Part shown: one piece after another, positions 54,339-64,000 of the stretch
How positions within the stretch are numbered: the stretch's first letter is position 1
How the letters are laid out: the number at the start of each line of letters is the position of its first letter
Assembly: GCA_951812925.1 (NCBI GenBank)
Contig: OX638372.1
Span: 10,321,410 to 10,385,409 of the forward strand
Source: Calliopum simillimum
Taxonomy: Eukaryota; Arthropoda; Insecta; Diptera; Lauxaniidae
DNA: 64,000 nucleotides
Direction of reading: 5' to 3'
Notes under the pieces: model-generated
What the model was told of the DNA's origin: nothing
Databases searched by the model: none
The model's input: the letters and a program-made list of their open reading frames with translations, nothing else
Made by a program: the position numbers and the translations under genes

Positions 54339-55732
54339 TATGTAGGCTATTTAGTGTTCAACATCCTGACATGGCGAATGAGGAACATATCACACTTGTA
54401 ACATTACGAGTATGTACAATAAACAAAAAAAAAAACAATCTTCCCCAGATGGTATAACGATTTCATAGTTATGGCACCATTTATTTACTTCTCTTTATCT
54501 CCTCTCGGTACATAGAACCTTCACAAAGCACCTCCATGCATAGCTTTAGGGCATCTACCGCCATCAATTATATTTCATATTTCCTCGATTCACTAATTTC
54601 TTGCTCTACGGATCAACTCGAAAGTATTGGTAAGCTTCTCTTTATGTTAGACATACAACTTTAAGCCCCCGTGTTGGGTTTTGAAGAGGTAAATGGTCAT
54701 TTCACGTTGGCCTTTCTTGTAAGAGGTTTTAACTTGCTGAGGGTATGTTTTCGATCTGTGCGGCTATTTTTCTCTAATCTTTTATTTGAGTATAACCTCT
54801 GGCCCGTTTTACAGTTCTACCTTTTTCTCGAGCCTTCTACCTTTGCTGTGCTTATATAAATACGTACAAGTATTTTCCTCTACAATCTCGCTCACTTTTT
54901 TGTGCCATTGTAGCAAGCCTTTAACCAAGGATAATATTTTATAAATACGAAAATGACATCTTAAATTAAGTCATCTCAATGTCCTGCCCACCTAACGGTA
55001 AGCCACTATTATTATGCTCATAAATGAAATCCCAATAGGTGGCGTCTCATCGTTAATCGCTGAGTGCCGTTCAATGTTGATGGCTTATTGCACCTGATGT
55101 AATTTGTGAATTTTAAATAATGATGATGATGAAATGGAATGGAATGTGGTTTTAATTAGAGCATTTATGGTAGCATCAGCAATTCTATGGGGAAAATTGC
55201 TAATGTCAATGGAATAAACCATGAGCTTAGTATTCAATAATGAGTTATATAATTTGAGTTTTTAATGGTTGCATTGATACAGTGACATAATCACAGAGTG
55301 ACATAATTTGGTTTTAAATTGTATTTTTGATGTTTATGTTCCTAATATGTACCTTTAAACCATATTAGAAATTAACAAAAATTGCCTAATTTATGGGTGA
55401 AAATTTAGAAAAGCAGTGTTTTCTATGTAAATACGATATATCTCTATATTAATACGCTAGAAAAAAATGTGTCCTCCTTTTTTACTATGTTAGAAATGGA
55501 GTACGACTTTGAATTATACACCATAAGAAAGATATTTGTGTGTAGATGTGCACAAAGTTAATATTATTTCAATATGTTGCCCTTGAATCTTCCAAAATTA
55601 AATTCAAATTTAAATTCAAAATTTTCAATATTTACACCAACAATATAAAAATTTTTCAATATTAAAAACAACAAAATACGTGGTCACACAGAGCTGAAAA
55701 GAGGATAAAGCACAAAGAGAAAAACAACTAAA
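54339..55732. other. Stretch without recognisable gene
   Basis: 54480-54900 is pyrimidine-rich (CTCTTTATCTCCTCTCGG, CTCGAGCCTTCTACC) and less AT-rich; the frame at 54671-54859 lies in it without any family likeness. 54900-55730 is plain AT-rich DNA. Confidence 0.4.
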
Positions 55733-56513
55733 TAGTAAGAGTGTTACCTTTGGCCTGGCCAAACATTAAATTCCCTACACAGCAGTATTTTGAAAATTTT
55801 GCTTACACGCCACGCCACGCCCTCTTGTCCGAATTCACTCAGTTTTTTCTCAGAGTTTGCATTTATAGTTCTTAGTATTTGAGTAAAATTTGGTTGGATT
55901 ATCTGAAAAAATGTTTTCAGAATAGCGTCTTGCAGCTTTTGCTTATATGGGCGGTGCCACGCCCTCTTGTCTGATTTTATCCAGTTTTTGCTTAGAGCTT
56001 GCATTTATCGTTCTTAGTGTCTGAGTAAAATTTAGTTCGATTATCTCAAAAAACGCTTTCAGTACAGCGTTTTGGAGCTTTTGCATGAGAGGTGCCACGC
56101 CTTCTGGTCCGAATTCGGCCCGTTTTTGTTCAGAGCTTGCGCTTACAATTCGTAGTATTTACGTGTATTTTGATTGCATTATCGTGAAAAATACTCCGAA
56201 AGCTGCATTTTGAAGATATTCTTTGTATGGGCGGTAGGCGTGTCCGTTGACCGATTTCGCTCATTTTCAATCCCTCGAGTTAACTTTGACAAGGGAGGCT
56301 TTGTATTAAATTTCATTGAATTATCTTGCTTAGTTTTCCCAAAAAATGTATTTCCACACCCAGCCAGCCAGCCAGACAGATTGACATGGCTATATCGACT
56401 CAGGAGGTGACGCCGATCAAGAATATATATACTTTTCTGTATCTGCCACGCCTCCTTCTCTGCGTTACAAACGGAAGGACAAAGTGAATTTACCCTGGGT
56501 GTAGGGTATAAAA
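55733..56513 (+). mobile_element. R900 dispersed repeat, copy 4
   Basis: Starts TAGTAAGAGTGTTACCTTTG and ends TACCCTGGGTGTAGGGTATA plus AA. About three ~142-bp units with GGTGCCACGCCCTCTTGTC, then GGGCGGTAGGCGTGTCCG, CCAGCCAGCCAGCCAGACAG and CACGCCTCCTTCTCTGCG. It is shorter than copy 1 by about one internal unit. No gene. Confidence 0.85.
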
Positions 56514-57009
56514 TGCATAGCACTGACTTCGTGTTTTTTGTTTTGCTTACGTTTCACATTTGTCATTGTACCAAAGACGATAAATGAGCTTTTTTATTTT
56601 GTACCAAGTAGCAAAAAAAGTACTAAGTGTCCAAAAAGTACCAAAATTATTTAAAACATTTGTGGTCGAATTTTGACGACTGGGCGATTCTAGTTCAGAT
56701 AAATATTAAAAATATACGGGGCAGTTTGGGGCCACACAGCGGTTTATAAGAGAGCGCTAGCCAGCCATAAGTCTTAAAATTTATGTGTCCAAATAATAAT
56801 ATTATTGCATAAATTTAAAGTAAAATATCTAGTTAACATATTTCAAGTACCAGAATGCAAAGGAATAATACCATTTCTGAGTTTTCACGTCTTGAGCTTG
56901 ATGAATTCAGAAAATATAAATTTTTTCCAAAATTTAATAAAAAAATGTTAAAGTTTTAATGAGCTTACGTCAAGTTTACCAATTTTGCCGTAATATAATA
57001 ATTTTTTGA

Positions 57010-57345
57010 GGAAATTGTCTATCATTCTGGATCTGCCATTTGGTTTTCAAAACGACTTATGTCGAATTTGGAAGCAGCGACTTTAAAAACCCCCTAGCTA
57101 CAATTTGATATGCTGAAATCACTTTTTAAGAAAGAAAATTGTCCGTCATTTTGGATCTGCCATTTTTTTTTTCAAAGAAGTTGATTCCGAATTCGAAATA
57201 AGCGACCTCCAAAACACCCTTAGATACAATTTTATCGTGATAAAATCATTTTATGAAAAAATTGTCCGCTTTTTTGGATCCACCATTTTGATTTTTAAAA
57301 AATGGTTTCCAGATTTGGAATCAGCCACCCCAACACATAAAATCT
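57010..57345. repeat. Three ~120-bp tandem units (CATTTTGGATCTGCCATTT type)
   Basis: Units around 57018, 57140 and 57259 share TTGTCYRTCATTYTGGATCT, GCCATTT, TTCCGAATTYGAAATCAGCG-like text and CCCCCTAGATACAATTT. Non-coding; internal repeats of the surrounding element. Confidence 0.7.
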
Positions 57346-57390
57346 GATATATTTTTTATTAAAAATAATCACGAAAGACTTATGACCGGC

Positions 57391-57547
57391 CAGTGGCGGA
57401 TCCAAGGGGGGGGGCGATTGGCCCCCCTTCTCATACCAAGTGATTAAATTTTTTTTAAATTATGTGTAAAGATTTCAAAAACATTCTGTTATTATCTAGA
57501 AATGTAATCAATCGGCCCCCCTCTGGACAATGCTGGATCCGCCACTG
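57391..57547 (+). mobile_element. Complete 157-bp hAT-like MITE with 8-bp duplication
   Basis: TIRs are CAGTGGCGGATCCA and TGGATCCGCCACTG, a perfect 14-bp inverse. TGACCGGC flanks both sides exactly (57383-57390 and 57548-57555). Perfect 8-bp duplications and CAGTG-type ends fit the hAT superfamily. Perfect ends and duplication suggest a recent insertion. A truncated relative lies at 1430-1576. Confidence 0.9.
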
Positions 57548-57621
57548 TGACCGGCTAGAAGAGTATTCTAGACCACTGTGGGTCGTGGTTTTTCAATTTT
57601 CCTAGAATATAAAATCCATCT

Positions 57622-58801
57622 CACTATGGTTTTTTTTGGACAAAAAAGTGTACACAAAAATAATTCACTACAAGAACACATTTTCTTTAAAAAAATTTAA
57701 CGCGAAGTTAAAGGTTATACATTCACCTATCTAAAAAAATGCCCGCCTTTTCCAGCATATGATTCACAAAATAGTGACACGGGTCGAAATCTCTTGAATT
57801 TTGAAAAAATCGATTTTTCTTTTTAAAAATGTTAGTCAAATTAAACGCAGTGATATATGAATAAATTTATGTGCATTCAATCAAATCAAGTAAGATGAAA
57901 GCAACTCAAACTAAAAATGGGCGGTGCCACGCCCCAAAAACAAATTCGTAATATTCGTCATATCTCCAAAACTATTAGACGCAGATAGATAAGATTCGGT
58001 ATGTGTGTAACCATCATAAAGAGAAATAACATCCACCTCAAAAGTGGGCGGTACCACGCCCTATTAATATAAAACTTATCATATCCCCGAAACTATTTGA
58101 GCTAAAGGGATGAATTTTGGTATATATATAAAAGGTAGTGAGTCAAATAACATTTGCTGAAAAAAAGGGCGGTACAACACCCAACAATGAACTTATCCTT
58201 ATTGATTGACATTATGTTCTATAGGAACCATGTAGCTATGCCTGTGGGCATGGCACCACATATTTTTTCAGCAGGCATTATTTGTCTTGATGACTTTTGT
58301 ATATCATCCGAATTTCATCCACATGATTCAAATAGTTTTGGAGATATGATGTGTTTTATATTATTGGGGCGTGGCACCGCCTACTTTTCTAGTAAATATT
58401 ATTTTTCTCTTTGCCTATTACAAGCATACCGAATCTTACCTATCTGCGTTTAATAGTTTTGGAGATATGACGAATTTGTTTTTGGGGCGTGGCACCGCCC
58501 ATTTTCACATTGAGTTCATTTCATCTTAATTGATTTGACTGAATACATATAAATTTAATCATATATCACTCTTGCGTTTAATGCGACTTACATTTTTAAA
58601 CAGAAAAATCGATTTTTTCAAAATTCAAGAGATTTCGACCCGTGACACTATTTTGTGGATCAAATGCTGAAAAAAGCGGGCATCTTTTTAGATAGGTGAA
58701 TGTATAACCTTTAACTTCGCGTTTAATTTTTTTAAAGAAAATGTGTCCTTGTAGTGAATTATTTTTGTGTACACTTTTTTGTCAAAAAAAAAACCATAGT
58801 G
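57622..58801. mobile_element. 1.18-kb foldback with GGGCGGTGCCACGCCC repeats
   Basis: The left end CACTATGGTTTTTTTTGGAC is matched by an inverted right end at 58801. Arms of ~300 bp mirror each other: GTGTACACAAAAATAATTCA, TTAACGCGAAGTTAAAGGTT, GGTCGAAATCTCTTGAATTT and AAAATCGATTTTTC. Inside are five to six ~115-125 bp units with GGGCGGTRCCACGCCC or its inverse GGGGCGTGGCACCGCC plus CATATCTCCAAAACTATT-type words, turning direction at the centre. No target duplication was confirmed. The frame at 58154-58453 is made of repeat units. Confidence 0.8.
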
Positions 58802-61800
58802 CGTCTTAGGGTGCTGTCGGTATTGATTTTTCGGCTTTTAAGAAAATTGGTATTTTGAAACATTTTTTTAAATTTTAAAAATAACTTACAGCTTAAGTTT
58901 GGTTCGTTATTGTTTGTTTAACCATAATAGTAGTTTTTCAAAAAATTTGACCCAGTATCTGCTTGTACTTTTTTTTTCAATAAGTTTTGTCTTTTGAAAA
59001 ACCTACAAAATGACGATACTTCTAATTTTAATCTTAATAATTTTAATATCGTACGGCTTATTTGGAAAGAACAGAATAGCTGGCATTTCTAATTTTAATA
59101 AAGAAGCCATTGTGTTTAATAAAACAATCATTCGCTATGAAGATACTTAGTCCTTTCATTAGACACAATACTAAGAATACAAACGCAATAAAGTGGCACA
59201 CTCAAGTATTGGTTGTGTTTTCATTTCCCTAACTCATTTCACCTGCTAGCTGGCATTGTAATCATTAAGTCCTATTCAAAATTGAAATCTTATAAACATC
59301 CTTCTGAATTAACCAACAAGAATCTCTAGTCCAGCTCTGTATATTGACTTTAAGCCAAGTTAAATTAAAATCCTACGAAAAGCTCAATTCACTAAGGAAT
59401 GCGCAAGGTATGGTATGGATGACTTACAAAGAGACTGCATTAAGATCACGACACGGGTTTTCCTCTTTCCGGTGTTTCTTCTTCTTTGTTGCTGTTTTCT
59501 TCATCGTTTAATTAAAAAACAAGGTGATGCTTTTTTACTCTTCACTACGCGCTGTTGGCATGAAATGAAATACAAAAAGCATATTAAAATGGAATACCAA
59601 AAAGCATCATCATCATCGTCATCATCATCGTGTCACCATCAATGCAACACTGCAATGGATAAAGAAAACAAAAGGCAGCCATATTGCAGCAATAACTGTA
59701 GTGGGACAAATGAAAAGAAGCGTAATTTCAAGATTATCCTGACAAAAGGAAGCGCTAAAGCTTCTCTCATCTGTGCATTTTTCAAGGTGCTTCAAGTGAC
59801 TTTTGACTATACAATTTCATTATTTATCTTGTAAACATTGAGGAGCGAACAGCAGTAGTTGTTAACGCGGTTATTTAAATTAAAATATCAATTTTCGTAA
59901 AATTCCATTGGCTGTTGCAAAGTTTTTCTTATGTCAGTTAAAAGTAATAAGAGTAAGGTACTACGTATGTATGCAGTTATTGACATAGGCCCGGATTCTA
60001 AGTTGTTTGTTAACCAATTAGTTAACCTAAACAGTGATAAAAGCTTAACTTATGTCTTAAATTCACAGTGTTCACTGATCAAAGAAATGGTAGAGCTCAA
60101 AAATATAATTGAGTGCAAAAAAACTCATAAACTGTTAGTTAACCAATGAAATTCAAGGGTTTAGCTAATGGTTAACTAATGACTGAAAATGTGGTTAGTT
60201 AAGCCCTTGTCATTAGTTAACTTATGACTGTGAAGTATTAATTGAGAGGACCAATTCTAATCTCTTTAATATGTTTTTGTTTCAATTTACTTTTTAAAAA
60301 ATCCATTTCTTTAAAAAGAAATCGTTTTAATTTACTTACAACATTTTAAGCACATAAGGAAGGAATAAATTTAGCACACTGTAATCAAACCGATACTGAA
60401 TATCGTTACTTCTACGTTATTGCACTGAAGTCAAAGCAACTTTGTCTGCTACTAGTGGTGCGTAAAATTCAGAAACGACTTAACTCCTTTACGCTTTCTT
60501 TCATTGCTTTCAAGCACACGCTAAATTTGGTCAAACTCACCATTACCAATTTTGTACTTTTACGTTGTTTTGATTATTTTCAATTAAATTTGGATGTTTC
60601 CTCCTTTCGGGAAGGAAATATATTCTTGAAAAGGAATTTCTCCATCGATTCATGGTAGTTAGTTTTACTTTTCCATTATGTTAACAGCATAATAATTTTC
60701 AAATTTAGAAATTTTAATTTTTCCTTTTAACTTTAACTAAAAGTGGAACAAATATTGATTGGTATCGTCCTTCGTACTTGAAATAAAATCCTGAGATTTA
60801 TTTTTCATTTCAAGACACCGAAAATATCATTAATCTTGGCTTAATACAAAAGCTTTTGCAACGTTCGTAGCGTTTTTCGTTTCTCATAGCGAAATTTGCT
60901 TTACGATGGCAGACGCAGAAATAAAGAAATGAAAGGAACATGAAAAATACGCTTAACGATAACACTTAGATTACTACGTTACGCGTTACGTATGCTGTGC
61001 TGCCCATTGAGAAATTTTCGAACATGAGAATTCTTGGTTGAAAAATTATTTCCAAATAAAAAATTGCTATATTTGCCACTCTAAAGAACTACATAGGTCT
61101 GTGTTAATGGTGTGAAAAAACTCAAAAAAAGTACACATTTGCGGGATATTTAGATCTTATGAAAAGTAATACTACGTTTCCACCGGAGGTTAATGAGGTG
61201 ATTTATGGCTTTTCCGGAATTCGAACAAGATTTATTTTAAATCTTTGTATAAATCTTAACAGTTTTTCGTTATTTTCGACCATATTAATTAGAACATTTT
61301 TAATTTTCCTGCTTATGATATTTGCTGTCAAAAATAAGTCACTCTAGCTAGTAGAAATTGGAAGGATTAAACTACGAGACATATAAATCCCTCGTGGAAA
61401 TGTAATGAAACGTAAGTATGTTCTTTAATGGGTTTTATATTGTTGTGGTTGTTTTTTTCCTATTGTTGTGCTTGGCTTCTGATTTCAAGGAAAAAGCTGT
61501 CTATTCTTGTGGGGTTAACACAAAATGTGATGTTAACAAAGTAAGGAATTGTATCCCGGGTAACGTCAACTGGTCAAATTCATTGCAATAACATAAAGAA
61601 GTGTTTTCTATTCCAACTGGGTGATGCTTTTGTTGACTTTCGCTATGAAAGTCTGGCCAAAGCAAAAAAAAAAAAAAATGTTTGCTTTTCCGCCCGAAGC
61701 ATTACAAACGGCCAATCAGTGTTGCTGTTTCTTCTCCCTTTAAATTATGTTGCGTTTATTAATCAGTTTAATGATGGTTGGCGGTGGGTAGAGTGGGGGT

Positions 61801-62071
61801 TGTGCTGAATCAAATCTGCGAAATTCCTCTTTATTGATATCAATTTTATGTGTGCGTTAATCATGTCATAATAATTTGTTATAATTCAATTTATAGATCA
61901 TTTAAGCGATAACACAAAGTATTTTAGATGGGTTTCAATAAAAATCTTTTATGCCCTTGAGTCTTGAAAATTTATTGTAAAAGTGTGAATAGGAATAGAT
62001 TTTGGGTTGAAACGAATCGAAAAAAAAAAATGAAAAGATTGCATAAGAATAAGCATCAAAACTTAATTAAG
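58802..62071. other. Long AT-rich stretch without recognisable gene
   Basis: No recognisable domain or shared repeat. 59595-59640 has a CATCATCATCATCG-type trinucleotide run inside a 139-codon frame (59415-59834) that I do not trust. 59995-60235 repeats GTTAACTAATGACTG, GTTAGTTAACCAAT and similar GTTAAC words at least six times. A poly-A tract lies near 61663-61678. Confidence 0.45.
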
Positions 62072-62359
62072 AACTAGTAAGGGTGTAACTTTTGGCCTGG
62101 CCAAACATAAAATACCATATACTGCAGTATTTTGAAAATCTTGCATATATGGGAGGTGCCACGCTCTCTTGTCCGAGTTCACCCAGTTTTTGCTAAGAGA
62201 TTGCATTTATAGTTTTTAGTGTCTGAGTAAAATTTTCTTCGATTATCTTAAAAAACGCTTTCAGTATACTGTTTTGAAGCTTTTGCTTATATGGGAGGTG
62301 CCAGGCCCTCTTGTCTGAGTTCGTCTAGTTTTGGCTCAGACCGTGCATTTATAGTCCAT
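62072..62359 (+). mobile_element. R900 dispersed repeat, copy 5 (3'-truncated)
   Basis: Starts ACTAGTAAGGGTGTAACTTT and has two internal units with GGGAGGTGCCACG and GGGAGGTGCCAGGCCCTCTT, then breaks off after GCATTTATAGTCC. The end segment found in copies 1, 3 and 4 is absent. Confidence 0.8.
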
Positions 62360-64000
62360 AACAATATGTTTCTTACTGAGATTGCGTAGCATTATCTTCA
62401 TATCTTTAACTTAAATCTTGGGTAAGTCCTCCTGAACAGATGTATTAACATCTACTGCAGATCGATTTGGTATCACATTTGCCGCTAGGATTTTAGCCTT
62501 CGTAACAATGCAATTCTCATTGAAAAATTTGGGTCAAGTTTACTTAAGTGATACCTTATACTACTTTTTATAACAAGTTTATTTTATAAAGAAACAAGGA
62601 AAGAATATCTAATCAAAAAATGTGAATTCAATTTTGTTTTGGGGATATAGCCATCGCAAGATCCGGATAAAGATTTTAAAAAAATTTATATAATTAAATT
62701 GGAAACCCTTGGATGTATTTCAAAAACATTGGTGTCATATAAAAATTCTAATATTTAGTCTGCCTTAAATTATTTGTAAGCGCTCCGAACTCCCTCTTAA
62801 GAAATTGGGTGATAAATTCTTACAAAATTTCAATATATTTACTCCTTAATTATTGCCGATAGTGTTTATGTACTTTCTAGTGAATTTTTCGCTTCTAGTA
62901 AATTTTTTTTTTGCGGATGTCCGAGATAAAATTCTCAAGAATTTTTAATCATGATAAGGCCCAATAGGAATTTTTTTTATATTTTGCTTTAAATCAATGC
63001 ATACAGAAATAATCGTTTGTCAATCAGTGCTATTATTTTAATAAAAGTTTGTGCCTCGCTAACTCAAGGTACGGCCATTCCTGCTCATAGCTCTCTCCAC
63101 TCAGAAAGATTTTCCTGCGTGCGGCCTTGATTTTGGTATTCATGAATAACAAACACAACATGACATATAACTCTTCCCAAACATAAACTTTCAGTGTTAG
63201 CAATGAATAAATGCAAAGCTTTTCTCTTTGGTATGAGAAAATCTGAGCATATCGATTTTATCCCATGAGGAAAAACTATATAAGTCAAGCCATATATGCT
63301 GCCATAAATGATAGCTTTTTTAACTTTATAATGTCAGTGAACAAATTTTTGAAAGCAAACAAATACTTCTGACACATACGAGTACATAGCCTGCGAAAGG
63401 ATGTCATTGCTGTTTTCCTGTCAGGTTGACATAAGCACATACATAAGCAGATTTTGTATTTACCGCAATGTTATGCTAATATGTATTTGGCAAACAGCTT
63501 AAGTGAGATTTGTGAAGATTTTCATTTAATACATTTTGAATATCCTTTAAGCGCGCAAAAGGGGGGAAAAAGTGTTAATATAATGTGTGGCACATTGTTG
63601 ATTTGTAAATAAAATATTCACATTTTTTATTCAAATTTAATGATTTTAAATAAAATAACACAGTGCCATACGAAAATATACAATGTCGCTCACTCACACA
63701 GTTCATTTCGTGGCATGTTTTATGTTGATTTTCTGCACAAACTGGATTTTCATATCGTTTCAAAGGAGTTATAGCATTGCAAGGAAAATTTATACAAGAC
63801 ATATTTATAGCTTGTTTTAAAGACGAAGGATAGTACTAAGTAAGTGATGAATTTCTTAGAAAAGAGGAAAACAATTTCGTCTATACATAACCTTAAACAT
63901 CATGTTCTTGATGCTTAGAATATCTGAATAATCATATCTGATAGAGCGATTCCAAGACTGAATTCGGATTAAGCATTGCAAAATACTTGAAAAAATACCA
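62360..64000. other. AT-rich stretch without recognisable gene
   Basis: Short minus-strand frames at 63085-63288 and 63575-63802 have no family resemblance. No inverted repeat, RNA gene or repeat partner in this window was seen up to the end. Confidence 0.4.

Larger units (their letters stand above)
56732..57582. mobile_element. ~0.85-kb TIR element hosting a hAT-like MITE
   Basis: The left end CCACACAGCGGTTTATAAGA ... CTAGCCAGCCATAAGTCT and the inverted right end CCCACAGTGGTCTAGAA ... CTAGCCGGTCATAAGTCT agree over ~45 bp at roughly 70%. The right TIR is split by the MITE at 57391-57547. The interior holds three ~120-bp tandem units. No transposase. Confidence 0.65.

Noticed and set aside
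58154..58453. 99-codon plus-strand frame
   Set aside because: It is made of the ~120-bp internal units of the 57622-58801 foldback.
59415..59834. 139-codon frame with hydrophobic N-terminus and Ser run
   Set aside because: The Ser run is a trinucleotide microsatellite; no conserved domain, promoter or splice context supports a gene. Comparative or RNA data could revive it.

Overview
This window looks like AT-rich intergenic or intronic nuclear DNA from a higher dipteran fly. A tephritid-type fruit fly is my best guess, but this is an inference from the element mix (a BEL/Pao LTR retrotransposon, a Jockey-like LINE, many foldback and MITE-like DNA elements, ATGT and CTGT microsatellites) and from base composition, not from a host gene. 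There is no bacterial gene organisation, and I found no convincing host protein-coding exon, true tRNA, rRNA or CRISPR array. The only substantial coding sequences belong to transposable elements.

Layout. 0.2-1.4 kb is a degenerate ~190-235 bp tandem repeat, followed by a fragment of a hAT-like MITE. 3.7-4.7 kb holds a long AAAGA microsatellite and a 550-bp terminal-inverted-repeat (TIR) element. 7.5-8.4 kb is the first of five copies of a ~0.8-0.9 kb dispersed family, called R900 here (others at 38.8-39.6, 49.5-50.3, 55.7-56.5 and 62.1-62.4 kb). 9.4-12.2 kb holds two foldback elements almost touching, followed by a 39-bp minisatellite. 13.3-18.75 kb is a BEL/Pao element on the minus strand with 322-bp LTRs differing at two positions, a tRNA-Trp primer site, a gag-protease-RT reading frame and an integrase reading frame. 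A frameshift and an internal deletion removed the RNase H region, so it is recent but defective. 21.9-22.6 and 52.8-54.3 kb are two opposed copies of a TIR family carrying tRNA-like pol III promoter modules. 24.45-27.05 kb is a 5'-truncated Jockey-like LINE relic with a small TTAA-flanked insertion. 28.4-34.2 kb carries four small TIR elements. 41.3-43.4 kb is a 2.1-kb foldback with a second foldback nested in one arm. 44.7-46.8 kb has another foldback and an LTR-like piece. 56.7-58.8 kb is a cluster of three elements, one a 157-bp hAT-like MITE with a perfect 8-bp target duplication sitting in the TIR of another.

The most unusual non-transposon-like stretch is 36.27-37.47 kb: a DRE motif (TATCGATA), then a CAG-rich, relatively GC-rich island with four copies of a 15-nt core (CCGATAATAAATCAG). 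Three copies are flanked by unrelated sequences that pair with each other, which suggests a structured RNA, 5' UTR exon or retroelement leader. A splice-donor-like GAG|GTAAGG lies at 37471/37472.

The genes do not form a host pathway. The window is best read as a graveyard of nested mobile elements, many sharing short cores (TTAACCC ends, GGGCGGTGCCACGCCC, a ~110-bp foldback core), with long stretches of otherwise featureless AT-rich DNA.
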